Assembly: GCF_003026285.1 (NCBI RefSeq)
Contig: NZ_PYOD01000012.1
Coordinates: 40,286 to 104,285 of the forward strand
Length of the DNA stretch: 64,000 nt
Direction: 5' to 3'
Origin: Photobacterium profundum
GTDB lineage: Bacteria > Pseudomonadota > Gammaproteobacteria > Enterobacterales > Vibrionaceae
Of this stretch, positions 7,956 to 16,882 are shown piece by piece (position 1 is the first letter of the stretch; each line of letters starts with the position of its first letter). Made by a program: the position numbers and the translations under genes. Under the pieces are notes generated by a model that was not told where the DNA came from, searched no databases, and saw nothing but the letters and a program-made list of their open reading frames with translations.

Positions 7956-8278
7956 AAATTATTCAGTAAGTTGAAATCGGCGAATTGGCATCCCTAGCCG
8001 TTCATCCGCAAGCGTTTCGTTTATTAACAGGGGGCGAATTGAATGGAGCCGGATCCTAGCTTCAATAAGAAAAGCAATGCTGCGGTTAACTGGCTAGCTG
8101 TATCCCTAGCAAGGAATGGGGCAAGAGCGTGTCAGACAGTGATCATGTGCTCACCAAGATCGCGTTGGCTCGCCTCTGGACATAAGTATGTTAGAGAAAA
8201 GGCCATGGACGTGACCTTTTTGCTTATTTATCCGCGAGACGTTTTTCAAATGTTATGTTCAAGCAATTGTGAATCTAC
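7956..8278. other. Stretch without a convincing gene
   Basis: An open frame at 8043-8282 (79 codons) lacks a ribosome binding site and has an irregular composition. The G-rich stretch 8100-8200 differs in base use from its AT-rich surroundings and may be a gene remnant, but I could not assign it. Confidence 0.4.
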
Positions 8279-8824
8279 TTAACCAGCATTGTTATTGGTC
8301 TTTTCTGCTAAAAATAAATTGAAGGCATCAGCATAAATTTCTTCGATTTCTTTAGGTTGTACGATCAGAAATGTACAAGCCGTAGCTGTGAAATTTTCAA
8401 TGCGCTCGATTGGAGACAAATCTTTGGTTTCAGGTCGCATAACTTTTAAAACGTCATCTATTTCGTTGAGCTCGCCTTCACAGATTGAGGCATCCAATTT
8501 ATGACCAAAACGATTCCGAATTTTATTGATTCTCTCGATGCCCTTTTTTACATAGACAACGGCATTTCCCTGCTTCGGTAACAAATTAACTTTTTGAGCA
8601 AATGATAGTCTGATTTGGTCGATATCACTTATTCCATATTGATGTGAAAGATACAAATTTAGATAATACTCAATGATAAGATGGCATTTCAGTACCCGCC
8701 CTAAATCATCATGACCTTTTCCCATTAACGAGTTAAACCTTGAATTACTCTCTTCAAAATGAGCATTCAACATTTCCATATGAGGAATGAGCTTTTCTGC
8801 CACCTGTTTTATTTGACCACTCAC
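8279..8824 (-). CDS. HEPN-like protein, possible RNase
   Basis: A 181-residue, mostly helical protein. HLIIEYYLNLYLSHQYG in the first half and the motif IRNRFGH (the Rx4H pattern, Arg-Asn-Arg-Phe-Gly-His, near residue 120) are typical of HEPN domains, where Arg and His form an RNA-cleaving site. ATG is the first codon, with only a weak GAGG-like site before it. HEPN proteins often act as toxins or defence RNases beside a nucleotidyltransferase antitoxin, but no such partner is adjacent here. The domain is inferred by motif; some HEPN-like proteins are not nucleases. Confidence 0.6.
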   Translation of the reverse strand: MSGQIKQVAEKLIPHMEMLNAHFEESNSRFNSLMGKGHDDLGRVLKCHLIIEYYLNLYLSHQYGISDIDQIRLSFAQKVNLLPKQGNAVVYVKKGIERINKIRNRFGHKLDASICEGELNEIDDVLKVMRPETKDLSPIERIENFTATACTFLIVQPKEIEEIYADAFNLFLAEKTNNNAG

Positions 8825-9446
8825 CTCAACCCCCTAAGTTTTTTCATATCAATTCATTTCTAACGAGCAATCAACAGCCATCTTTTAGAACTCCATAACC
8901 AAGTTAACACACACTGTACATATGGTCAGCATCATACTTTTCAAGATTTATTTTTCATTCCCCTTCGAAGAATCGGTAGTCATTTGATATGTAACTTGAT
9001 GGGGGTCTAATTAATTAGGCATTAACTACCGACTTATAAGTCAACAAACACTAAATGCGCAATTTTTAAGCATCGTCTGGCATAGCAGAGGTTCACCACA
9101 TTGAAATCTATGGGATATGTAAGGCTAAGCAAGAAGGAAAATCACGCTCTTAACCCATTATGTGCGTCGCGGGATCTAATTTGATTAAGTTCTGACCACT
9201 AGCAATGACAAATCTTCACGTAATACTGATCATTCACTATATAGTCCACTCAGCAGGCGTGAAGTAACTCAAGTTTCTAGACTCTCATTTTCTAGTTTTT
9301 ACTTTATCTAAACTGAACAAGTTGATTTTCAGAAAAACAACATTTTTTTAATAAGATCATAAAAAACAATACAATAATAAGAAAACCATAATCTCATTTT
9401 CCTATACAAAATCCCAAATGAGACTGGAACTGACACAAAAAAATAC
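8825..9446. other. Long gap without a gene
   Basis: More than 600 AT-rich bases upstream of sulA. No open frame, RNA gene or insertion-sequence end could be supported. It marks the boundary between the accessory region and conserved genes. Confidence 0.5.
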
Positions 9447-9469
9447 TTGCATCCCAGCCTAAATAACAC

Positions 9470-9489
9470 TACTGTGCATTCATACAGTA
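9470..9489 (+). promoter_or_regulatory. LexA (SOS) box upstream of sulA
   Basis: TACTGTGCATTCATACAGTA matches the gammaproteobacterial SOS box TACTGT-N8-ACAGTA exactly in both arms. It ends 50 bases before the sulA start. A TTGCAT at 9447-9452 with 17-base spacing would place a -10 element (TACTGT) inside the box, where LexA would block RNA polymerase; this promoter assignment is tentative. Confidence 0.9.
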
Positions 9490-9539
9490 CAGTATAGATA
9501 CACAGTACTAATTAACCACTGGTATAAGGATGACAAACC

Positions 9540-10010
9540 ATGACAGCATTATTGAATAACCTACAATCGGTTACTGCTTCTCAGGCATATAAATCAACCT
9601 TTACAACAAACTCTACCATGCCTAAATACCAGTCGGTTAAATGCCCAATTGATGTTTCATTTACCGATGAGTCGCAAACTCAACTCGCCTACTTTCTACG
9701 TTTATTAAAGCAGGCAAGCTTGCAGAGCCGTTGGATTATGTTCATTGGCGACGAAGCAATGATTGATAAAAAGCTTCTTATAAACGCAGGCGTTAATATT
9801 AGTAAGGTGCTAGTCTTAAAAAATAAAAAGTCGTTAGATAATCAAGCGTTGATGACAAAAGCATTAATTAGTGGCAATTGCAGTGCAGTTATAGCGGCGG
9901 GTAACATTACTAGCTTCCAAACAGATGCTATTCGCCAAGCATCAGAACAAGGTCAAACACTCGCTTTCGTTATTAATCACGCAACAAAACATAAGGTTAC
10001 CCTTCATTAA
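9540..10010 (+). CDS. sulA: SOS cell-division inhibitor SulA
   Basis: A 156-residue protein (Escherichia coli SulA has 169). It shows the SulA core: LAYFLRLLKQASLQSRWIMF, matching the LLPLLQQLGQQSRW region, then KVLVLKN, MTKALISGNCSAVIAA and a C-terminal EQGQTLAFVI. SulA binds FtsZ and blocks septum formation during DNA damage. The perfect LexA box upstream gives independent support. The gene is not followed by a lon-type or ompA neighbour but by an amino acid antiporter. The N-terminal 35 residues are Ser/Thr-rich and variable, as usual for this family. Confidence 0.88.
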   Translation: MTALLNNLQSVTASQAYKSTFTTNSTMPKYQSVKCPIDVSFTDESQTQLAYFLRLLKQASLQSRWIMFIGDEAMIDKKLLINAGVNISKVLVLKNKKSLDNQALMTKALISGNCSAVIAAGNITSFQTDAIRQASEQGQTLAFVINHATKHKVTLH

Positions 10011-10210
10011 TTCGCGATAAGTGCTAGAAAAAACGAATAGTGTTGTTGTTTAATCAAAATATCTGATTAAACTTTTGATCTGTAGCAATGAAAAGGGTTA
10101 TCCACTGCTATTAAGTTAATCAATGTCACATAATTTCTGAAATTTACCAAAAAAGCACAATGAAATGCTTTATTATCTACGACCTATAGTTATATACACC
10201 GGATTTTATT

Positions 10211-11617
10211 TTGGATAATAAACTTGGTTTAGGTGCGATGACCGCACTGGTAATAGGCTCTATGATTGGTGCGGGCGTTTTTAGCCTTCCTCAAAACATG
10301 GCTTCAGTGGCTAGCCCAGCAGCTGTAATGATTGGTTGGAGCATTACAGGTGTAGGCATGATTTTTCTCGCCCTCGCTTTCCAACATCTTTCCCATTTAA
10401 AACCAGAAATTGAAAGTGGCGTCTTTGGTTACGCACAAGCAGGTTTTGGTGATTTCATTGGCTTCTGTTCTGCATGGGGTTATTGGCTAAGCGCAATGCT
10501 TGCCAACGTTTCTTATTTAGTGATCGTCTTCAGCACGCTAGGTATGTTTTTCGATCAACCCGATATGATTTTATTTGGCGAAGGAAATACCTGGCTTGCT
10601 GTTGCGGGCTCCTCCATTTTATTGTGGCTTGTACACGCTTTAGTTCTTCGTGGTATTCAAACTGCAGCCATTATTAATATGGTAACAACCATCGCAAAAC
10701 TTGTTCCCCTCTTTATGTTTATTGCTTTTGCCTTTGTAGCATTTAAGTGGGACACCTTTATTTTTGATTTTACTGGGCTTCATTTTGGTGAAGAGCATGA
10801 TCTACTTTCCCAAGTAAAAAGCACCATGCTAATTACCGTCTGGGTTTTCATAGGTATTGAAGGCGCAGTGGTTGTTTCGAGCCGCGCAAGACACCGTAGA
10901 GATATTGGTAGAGCAACCATTCTTGGCTTATTAACCGCTCTATCTATTTATGTACTGGTAACGCTGCTTTCTATGGGTGTCATTACTACTCAAGAATTGG
11001 CGACCTATAAGAACCCATCAATGGCACAAGTGCTCACGCATATCTTAGGCCCTTGGGGTGGTGTTATTATAGGTTGTGGTTTGTTAATTTCGGTATGCGG
11101 AGCATTCTTAAGCTGGACTGTACTAGCCTCTGAAGCGCCCTACCTTGCCGCTAAAGATAAGATGTTTCCTAAGTGTTTTGCTACTCTGAATACAGCAGGA
11201 AGCCCTGTAAACTCTCTATTATTAACGAACGTCTGCATTCAAGTTTCTTTATTTTTCGTGATGTACGCAGGGGGAACATATGACACCCTACTAGCCATCG
11301 CTTCTGAAATGATCTTAGTGCCTTATTTCTTCGTTGGTGCATATACATTGCAGCTAGCTATCCAGACTAAAAATCGCGGTTCGCTGTTATTTGTTGGGAT
11401 TTGTGCAAGTAGTTACGGCTTATGGCTTCTATATGCTTCGGGCTTAAATTACCTGCTACTTTCTGCATTACTTTACCTTCCTGGTTTGTATTTCTACGTC
11501 AAAGCTAAACGTGAACAAGGCGTAAAAGTATTCGTTGGGAAAGAAAAAGCGGCGGCTAGTATGCTCACCGTTGCTGCGTGTTTTGCAGTCGGTATGCTTT
11601 GGACGGGTATCTTATAA
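10211..11617 (+). CDS. APC-family basic amino acid antiporter (ArcD-like)
   Basis: A 468-residue inner-membrane protein with about 12 hydrophobic helices. The first helix has GSMIGAGVFSLPQNMA, the substrate-binding glycine-rich motif of the APC superfamily, and the sequence resembles arginine/ornithine and related basic amino acid antiporters (VFIGIEGAVVVSSRARHRRDIG in the middle is characteristic). The frame begins at TTG (10211-10213) with no strong ribosome binding site; the next ATG is nine codons later and would cut into the family's start (LGLGAMTALVIGS). No arginine deiminase genes are nearby, so the exact substrate pair is unknown. A terminator follows. Confidence 0.85.
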   Translation: MDNKLGLGAMTALVIGSMIGAGVFSLPQNMASVASPAAVMIGWSITGVGMIFLALAFQHLSHLKPEIESGVFGYAQAGFGDFIGFCSAWGYWLSAMLANVSYLVIVFSTLGMFFDQPDMILFGEGNTWLAVAGSSILLWLVHALVLRGIQTAAIINMVTTIAKLVPLFMFIAFAFVAFKWDTFIFDFTGLHFGEEHDLLSQVKSTMLITVWVFIGIEGAVVVSSRARHRRDIGRATILGLLTALSIYVLVTLLSMGVITTQELATYKNPSMAQVLTHILGPWGGVIIGCGLLISVCGAFLSWTVLASEAPYLAAKDKMFPKCFATLNTAGSPVNSLLLTNVCIQVSLFFVMYAGGTYDTLLAIASEMILVPYFFVGAYTLQLAIQTKNRGSLLFVGICASSYGLWLLYASGLNYLLLSALLYLPGLYFYVKAKREQGVKVFVGKEKAAASMLTVAACFAVGMLWTGIL

Positions 11618-11655
11618 TTCTGTTAATTTTACTCGTTCTAAAATAGCAGACACAA

Positions 11656-11684
11656 AAAAGCCAGCTTAAAACTGGCTTTTCTTT
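11656..11684. terminator. Bidirectional terminator
   Basis: AAAAGCCAG and CTGGCTTTT form a nine-pair stem around a seven-base loop, with A and T runs on both sides. It serves the antiporter gene and the convergent gene at 11720. Confidence 0.85.
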
Positions 11685-11719
11685 TATCTATAAATACTAA
11701 TTTGGCATTAGAGCATTAA

Positions 11720-12115
11720 TCAAATACTGACTCGTAACTGTTCATTATTGTCTTCTATAAAGCCAATGTGGCAACCCGACTTCTCTTCGATTAATAATAA
11801 TTGTTCTTCATCCAAAGAATATGGCAAAGAAATCACAATCTCATCAATGTGCTCTGAGCGCGCTAAACGCAACAAGCGTACAAGATTACTGGCATCACTC
11901 ACATTGGTAGAAAGCACTTTTAATGCTTGCATTTGCAACTGTTCAGAAACACTTAACCCGCTAGGTAGAGATGACCTCCATGATATCTCAAACGCAGGTA
12001 TACACGCTTTTATCGCATCTAAAAAAGTGAATCGATGCTTACAAGACGCAGATAAGAATAACGTGTAATCAAACACTACATTTTCTTTTTTTGAGGATGC
12101 GGCTAATATTTCCAT
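11720..12115 (-). CDS. Conserved-looking protein of unknown function
   Basis: A 131-residue protein beginning MEILAASSKKENVVFDYTLF. I chose the ATG at 12113-12115 because AAGGAG lies six bases upstream; the frame extends to 12139 but that start has no such site. The protein is soluble, with Leu-rich helices (VRLLRLARSEHIDEIVISLPYSLDEEQLLLIEE) and two Cys in a SASCKHRF and KACIP context. No family is recognised. It is convergent with the antiporter and stands alone. Confidence 0.65.
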   Translation of the reverse strand: MEILAASSKKENVVFDYTLFLSASCKHRFTFLDAIKACIPAFEISWRSSLPSGLSVSEQLQMQALKVLSTNVSDASNLVRLLRLARSEHIDEIVISLPYSLDEEQLLLIEEKSGCHIGFIEDNNEQLRVSI

Positions 12116-12139
12116 ATTTCTCCTTAAAAGAAAAATCAC

Positions 12140-12570
12140 TTACCTTTACTAATATTTCTAGTGCAATTAATTGCACTCGCCATTTACTATACGATTAAGT
12201 TGTTTAGAAGGTATTCTCAGTTTTAAAAAGCTTGCACTAGATCTTACTTTTCCAGCATAAAAACCAATAATCAAATACAATGAAAACATACATTTAACAA
12301 CTAGAAAACCTAACCTAAACATATTTCACACTAAACGTATAACTCTCTCTTTTTTCGTAAGAGATATAATAACAACTAACATTAACTCCATTATTCACAT
12401 TGACATTAATACATAAGTTATTATTTTACTGAGTATAATTAGAAGATGAATATGTTAAATATCTCCCTCAAAAACACATATATTAACAATGATTATATTT
12501 AACACTTAAGCATATAATTTTATTATTACCGAAGAACTTACGTGCATATTCTTGGTTTTATTTATACGCA
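12140..12570. other. AT-rich gene-free stretch
   Basis: About 430 bases, very rich in A and T, upstream of the unknown gene and downstream of fruA. I see no open frame or RNA. It must hold the promoter of the 11720-12115 gene, but no single promoter stands out. Confidence 0.5.
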
Positions 12571-12571
12571 T

Positions 12572-12620
12572 AAAAAAGCCCCAGAGACTATTAATGACTA
12601 ATAGATTATCTGAGGCTTTT
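12572..12620 (-). terminator. Terminator of the fru operon
   Basis: On the minus strand AAAAGCCTCAGA and TCTGGGGCTTTTTT flank a loop of about 22 bases. It is followed by the T run and lies just past the fruA stop codon. Confidence 0.75.
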
Positions 12621-12643
12621 AAATCTTACTTACACATTACATT

Positions 12644-14380
12644 TTATGCTGCAGCTAATTGCTCTTGGTCTGATTTTTTCAAGAGTGCATAGCTAATACC
12701 GGTTACCAATGTACCTGCAGCAATCGCCACTAAATACAGAAGTGCTGGGCTAATAGCATTTGGAATAAGCAGAACAAATAGACCGCCATGTGGTGCCATT
12801 AGTTTTGCACCAAACAACATAGATAATGCACCGGTTAACGCACCGCCAGCCATACAACATGGGATTACACGCATTGGATCGCGCGCTGCGAAAGGAATTG
12901 CACCTTCAGAGATAAAGCAAAGACCCAATACAAATGATGCTTTACCCGCTTCTGACTCACTTGAGTTAAACTTACGTTTCGCAAGGAATGTTGCTAACCC
13001 CATGCCCATTGCAGGCACCATACCCGCCGCCATTACTGCTGCCATTGGTGCATACGTTTGTGACGCTAATAGACCCACACCAAATGTATATGCCGCTTTG
13101 TTTACTGGGCCACCAAGGTCGAAACACATCATGCAACCAAGAATAATACCCAGCAGCACTGCGTTTGCAGAACCCATGTTATTCAAGAATTCAGTTAAGC
13201 CAGTCATTGCTGCAGCAACAGGGCCACCAACAACGTAAATCATGATTAAACCGGTGATTAAACTCGCAACAAGCGGAATAATCAAGATAGGTTTAAGGGC
13301 TTCCATCGATTGCGGTAACTTCACTTTATCGGCTAAGAACTTCGCACTGTAACCAGCAAGGAAACCTGCAACAATACCGCCAAGGAAACCAGCTCCCGTT
13401 GAACTCGCTAACATACCGCCAATTAAGCCAGGTGCTAAACCCGGGCGATCAGCAATAGAGAAAGCAATAAATCCGGCAAGCACTGGAACCATTAATGCGA
13501 AGGCTGAACCACCACCGATTGTCATTAGTGCCGCTGCTAATGTTCCTTCTTCTTTAAAGGCTTCGATACCAAAAACAAAAGAGAGAGCAATAGATAAACC
13601 ACCTGCAACAACCAATGGCAACATGTGCGATACACCCGTCATAAGGTGTTTATATGCGCCTGCCTTTTCTTGCGTCTGGTCGCTAGAAGATGCACTGCCC
13701 GCTTCGTGTTTGTATACCGAGGCACTTGCAAAGGCTTTGTCCATTTCTTGCTTCGTTTTCTTCAGTGCTAAGCCTGTACTTGTCTTATACAGCTTTTTAC
13801 CATCAAAACGGGCTAAATCCACTTCGATATCAGCTGCAATGATCACAAGATCGGCAGCTGCAATTTCTTCATTGGTTAATTGGTTTTTAGCACCAACCGA
13901 CCCCCGTGTTTCAACTTTAATATCATAACCTTGGCGCTGACCTTCTTGCTCAAGCGCTTCAGCCGCCATGAATGTGTGCGCAACACCAGTAGGACACGCT
14001 GTAATAGCAACAATCTTCTTCTTACCAGATGTATGACTAACAGCAGCTTCTGCACTTAGTTCAGATGCTGACAACACAGCTGCTTTATCAATAGCAGTTT
14101 CTAAATAGGCTTTTGGATCTGAGAAGCAAGCAGACACCGCAGATTGATAGACTTTTTTACCCGCAAAACGTGATGTGTCAACTGCTGTGCTCGCGGCAAT
14201 CACAATGTAGTCAGCCGCTTTAATTTGTTCTGTTGTTAGTGATGTAGCAGCTGTAACCGTTGACTGACACTCAATGTCAGCATTCCATTTTAGCTCTGCT
14301 ACTGCTTTTTCTAATAAGCCAGCAGCAATTACGCTGTTGGCAATGCCACTAGGACAAGCTGTTACGATTGCAATTTTCAT
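12644..14380 (-). CDS. fruA: Fructose PTS permease EIIB'BC
   Basis: A 578-residue protein that imports fructose and phosphorylates it to fructose 1-phosphate. It has two EIIB-type domains in tandem: the first starts with TACPSGIANS (about residues 8-17) and the second with TACPTGVAHTFMAAEAL (about 126-142), whose Cys is the phosphorylated residue. From about residue 240 the EIIC membrane domain begins (HMLPLVVAGGLSIALSFVFG), with about eight to ten helices and the conserved EGAIPFAARDP near residue 495. The order and length match enteric FruA. It is third in the fruBKA operon, 21 bases after fruK. Confidence 0.96.
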   Translation of the reverse strand: MKIAIVTACPSGIANSVIAAGLLEKAVAELKWNADIECQSTVTAATSLTTEQIKAADYIVIAASTAVDTSRFAGKKVYQSAVSACFSDPKAYLETAIDKAAVLSASELSAEAAVSHTSGKKKIVAITACPTGVAHTFMAAEALEQEGQRQGYDIKVETRGSVGAKNQLTNEEIAAADLVIIAADIEVDLARFDGKKLYKTSTGLALKKTKQEMDKAFASASVYKHEAGSASSSDQTQEKAGAYKHLMTGVSHMLPLVVAGGLSIALSFVFGIEAFKEEGTLAAALMTIGGGSAFALMVPVLAGFIAFSIADRPGLAPGLIGGMLASSTGAGFLGGIVAGFLAGYSAKFLADKVKLPQSMEALKPILIIPLVASLITGLIMIYVVGGPVAAAMTGLTEFLNNMGSANAVLLGIILGCMMCFDLGGPVNKAAYTFGVGLLASQTYAPMAAVMAAGMVPAMGMGLATFLAKRKFNSSESEAGKASFVLGLCFISEGAIPFAARDPMRVIPCCMAGGALTGALSMLFGAKLMAPHGGLFVLLIPNAISPALLYLVAIAAGTLVTGISYALLKKSDQEQLAAA

Positions 14381-14401
14381 GTTGATACCCTCAGATCCGT
14401 G

Positions 14402-15421
14402 TTAGCACTTCACATTATTAATTGAATTATCCAGTTCATTTGTACCCGCAAGTACACAACCAGAAATAGTGACTCTTTCTTTCATCGCATTAACCGCGTT
14501 AATATCTTCAACCCCCACGCCGACTTGGCTGACAGCTAAAGCAGAAAGCGCAGTTGCGAAACGAAGAGTTTCTTGTTTCGACCACTTATTGATATGTCCC
14601 CAGCACATTCCAGCCACCAGCGTGTCACCAGCACCAACGGTACTAACAACCTGCATTTTTGGTGGTTGCGAACGTAACCAGCCTTCATTATTCAGCCACA
14701 TCACACCATCTGCCCCTAAAGAAACCACTACATTAGCGATGCCTTGTTCAGCCAGTTGTTCTGCAACCTCTGTAAAATCGTGTTCCGTTGTTAACTCTCG
14801 ACCTGCCCACTGTGCAAGCTCTTCATCATTGGGCTTAACTAACCATGGATTCTTGCTAAAGCCGGCCACTAATGCCGCTTTACTACTATCAAAAAGCACC
14901 TTTTTGCCTTTTTGATGTAAACGCGCGATCCAATCTGCACATAATTCAGGTGTAATACCTGCAGGTAAACTACCTGCAATCACAAATACATCATGTGTTT
15001 CAGCTAATTCGAATAACGTCTGTTCAAACCGATTGATATCATCTTGCGATACGGCAACACCCGGGAAATTTATATCACTGACTTTTCCAGTACTTTCAAC
15101 AAGCTTTACATTAATGCGGCTAGCACCCTTTACGCGGATAAACTTATCTTTCGCGCCAATCTCTTCAAACAATTGACAGAAAGGTTCTTGGTTATCGGCA
15201 CCTAATAGCCCTGTAACCGTTACCTCTGCACCTAATTCAGCCAACACTTTTGCCACATTAACGCCTTTACCCGCAGGATGAAGGCTGCCTTTGTTCACAA
15301 CATTAACGGTGCCAAGGGATAATGAATCTAAGCTGCCAGTTAAATCCAATGCTGGGTTTAATGTAACAGTGACCACTTTCGGCTTAATAACGCCTGTAGC
15401 TATAGTTGTCGTATTCATCAT
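14402..15421 (-). CDS. fruK: 1-phosphofructokinase
   Basis: A 339-residue PfkB-family kinase that converts fructose 1-phosphate to fructose 1,6-bisphosphate. Visible motifs are VTLNPALDLTGSLD at the N-terminus, GGKGxN-like HPAGKGVNVAKVLAELG (about 52-68), and the C-terminal ATP-binding signature TVGAGDTLVAGM with its catalytic Asp. It is about 25 residues longer than the enteric enzyme, mostly at the two ends. Its start overlaps the fruB stop codon by one base, so translation is probably coupled. Confidence 0.95.
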   Translation of the reverse strand: MMNTTTIATGVIKPKVVTVTLNPALDLTGSLDSLSLGTVNVVNKGSLHPAGKGVNVAKVLAELGAEVTVTGLLGADNQEPFCQLFEEIGAKDKFIRVKGASRINVKLVESTGKVSDINFPGVAVSQDDINRFEQTLFELAETHDVFVIAGSLPAGITPELCADWIARLHQKGKKVLFDSSKAALVAGFSKNPWLVKPNDEELAQWAGRELTTEHDFTEVAEQLAEQGIANVVVSLGADGVMWLNNEGWLRSQPPKMQVVSTVGAGDTLVAGMCWGHINKWSKQETLRFATALSALAVSQVGVGVEDINAVNAMKERVTISGCVLAGTNELDNSINNVKC

Positions 15422-16539
15422 TACTTACCTTCACCTAAGCCATCAGCTATTGCTTGACCAATCGATTCAAGCGCCAGTTCTGCATCATCACCTTGAGCGG
15501 TAAACTGCAGTTCATGTCCACATTTCACACCCAATGCAATCACTTTCATCAAGCTTTTCGCATTCGCAGGTTTTCCTTCGCCGTTAAGGTTAACTACCTG
15601 AATAGCGGAGTTGAATTTCTTCGCGACACTCACTAACATCGCTCCTGGGCGAGCATGTAAGCCATGTGAGTTTCGAATTTTGAACGATGCTGTAGAGCCT
15701 TCTAAGGTTTCTTGAGTCAGTAAAGACACAACTTTGTCTGCATCTGCCGTTGCCAATTTATCGGCCTGTGCTGTATAGATAAGCTGCGTTAAAAAACCCA
15801 AATTTGATACATGTGCGCTGTTACACGCTGCAACCATAATCAAACCTTTAACTGCTTGGCCATTTTCTTCAAACGCCACGGCTGGGGTCACAAAAGACAA
15901 TGCAGTACGTGACACATCTTGATTGCTCTTTGCTAACCAAATGCCTTGACCTAAATGCGTAGCACCTGCTGCAATCGCATCTGCTACACAGCCATTACCT
16001 GCAAACTGACGATTCTTAATAAGCCCAGTCGCAACGGCTGTTAGTTGAATCAAATCTGTTGCAGGAAATGCCAGTTGAACAAGACCGGCATCGAACTCTG
16101 CTTCTAGTTGCGCTTCACCATTTAAGATAGAAATGATGCCACTTTCGCTATCGCAATTTTTTAATTTCTCTTCAACGCCATCAGCTGAAAGCACTTTCGT
16201 TAGCTGCTTCAAAATACCAAGGTGCTCATCAGATTTAGCGGCAATACCAATTGCTAAATAAACCGTTTTGCCATTACCCCAGTTAACGCCTTGTGGGAAA
16301 TGATGCACCTTTACACCTGTCTGCTTCACCAAACCGCGAGTATCTGTTGTACCGTGTGGAATCGCGATACCGTTACCTAGAAATGTTGAATTCTGCGCTT
16401 CACGTGCAAGCATGCCATTCACATACCCTGCTTCGACTAACCCTTGTGTTTCAAGGCTTGCTGCTAATGCTTTAATCGCATCTTCTTTACTGGTCGCGGT
16501 TTGCTTTAACTGAATATCGTTCTTAGATAGTGACAACAT
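15421..16539 (-). CDS. fruB: Fructose PTS diphosphoryl transfer protein (EIIA-M-HPr)
   Basis: A 372-residue cytoplasmic phosphocarrier that passes phosphate to FruA. The N-terminal EIIA domain has GIAIPHGTTDTR (about 57-68) with the phosphorylated His. A middle linker domain follows, and the C-terminal HPr-like domain has IRNSHGLHARPGAMLVS (about 287-303), where His is the phospho-site. Domain order and length fit FruB/FPr. It is the first gene of the operon and is divergent from cra across 343 bases holding three Cra sites. Confidence 0.95.
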   Translation of the reverse strand: MLSLSKNDIQLKQTATSKEDAIKALAASLETQGLVEAGYVNGMLAREAQNSTFLGNGIAIPHGTTDTRGLVKQTGVKVHHFPQGVNWGNGKTVYLAIGIAAKSDEHLGILKQLTKVLSADGVEEKLKNCDSESGIISILNGEAQLEAEFDAGLVQLAFPATDLIQLTAVATGLIKNRQFAGNGCVADAIAAGATHLGQGIWLAKSNQDVSRTALSFVTPAVAFEENGQAVKGLIMVAACNSAHVSNLGFLTQLIYTAQADKLATADADKVVSLLTQETLEGSTASFKIRNSHGLHARPGAMLVSVAKKFNSAIQVVNLNGEGKPANAKSLMKVIALGVKCGHELQFTAQGDDAELALESIGQAIADGLGEGK

Positions 16540-16677
16540 GAATTCACTCCAATGGCATTTTCTGTCTTCTATTTGTCTGATTAAGCGCTAATCACTGAGG
16601 AAAAAATCTCTATTCATACCCAGTTAAAATGCCCATCGACACGTCGTTTAATTATAAGTTACTGCTTAAACTTAAAA

Positions 16678-16693
16678 GCTGAATCGTTTCAGC
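16678..16693. promoter_or_regulatory. Cra operator 1
   Basis: GCTGAATCGTTTCAGC, a near-perfect palindrome that matches the Cra/FruR consensus. It is the closest of the three to fruB. Confidence 0.88.
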
Positions 16694-16744
16694 TTTTGGT
16701 GCAATTAAAAGTTTCAGTAAAGCCACTTAACATTTTCGAGCTTT

Positions 16745-16760
16745 GCTGAAACCTTTCAGC
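16745..16760. promoter_or_regulatory. Cra operator 2
   Basis: GCTGAAACCTTTCAGC fits the Cra half-sites GCTGAAA and TTTCAGC around a changed centre. It lies between the fruB and cra starts. Confidence 0.8.
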
Positions 16761-16766
16761 AGACAT

Positions 16767-16782
16767 ACTGAATCGTTTCAGC
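16767..16782. promoter_or_regulatory. Cra operator 3
   Basis: ACTGAATCGTTTCAGC differs from operator 1 by one base at the edge. Its centre is 22 bases from that of operator 2, about two helical turns, so two Cra dimers could bind on the same face. Confidence 0.85.
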
Positions 16783-16882
16783 TATGATTGCAATTGTTCT
16801 ATAAAGGATCATTTGCGATTATATGATCAAGCGCACAGATCTCTTTTTAATCTCAACTATAAGCAAACGATAAGAACTCATC

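Noticed and set aside
8043-8282. Open frame of 79 codons on the plus strand
   Set aside because: No ribosome binding site, low-complexity Arg/Ser stretch, no motif; could be a remnant but not supportable as a gene.
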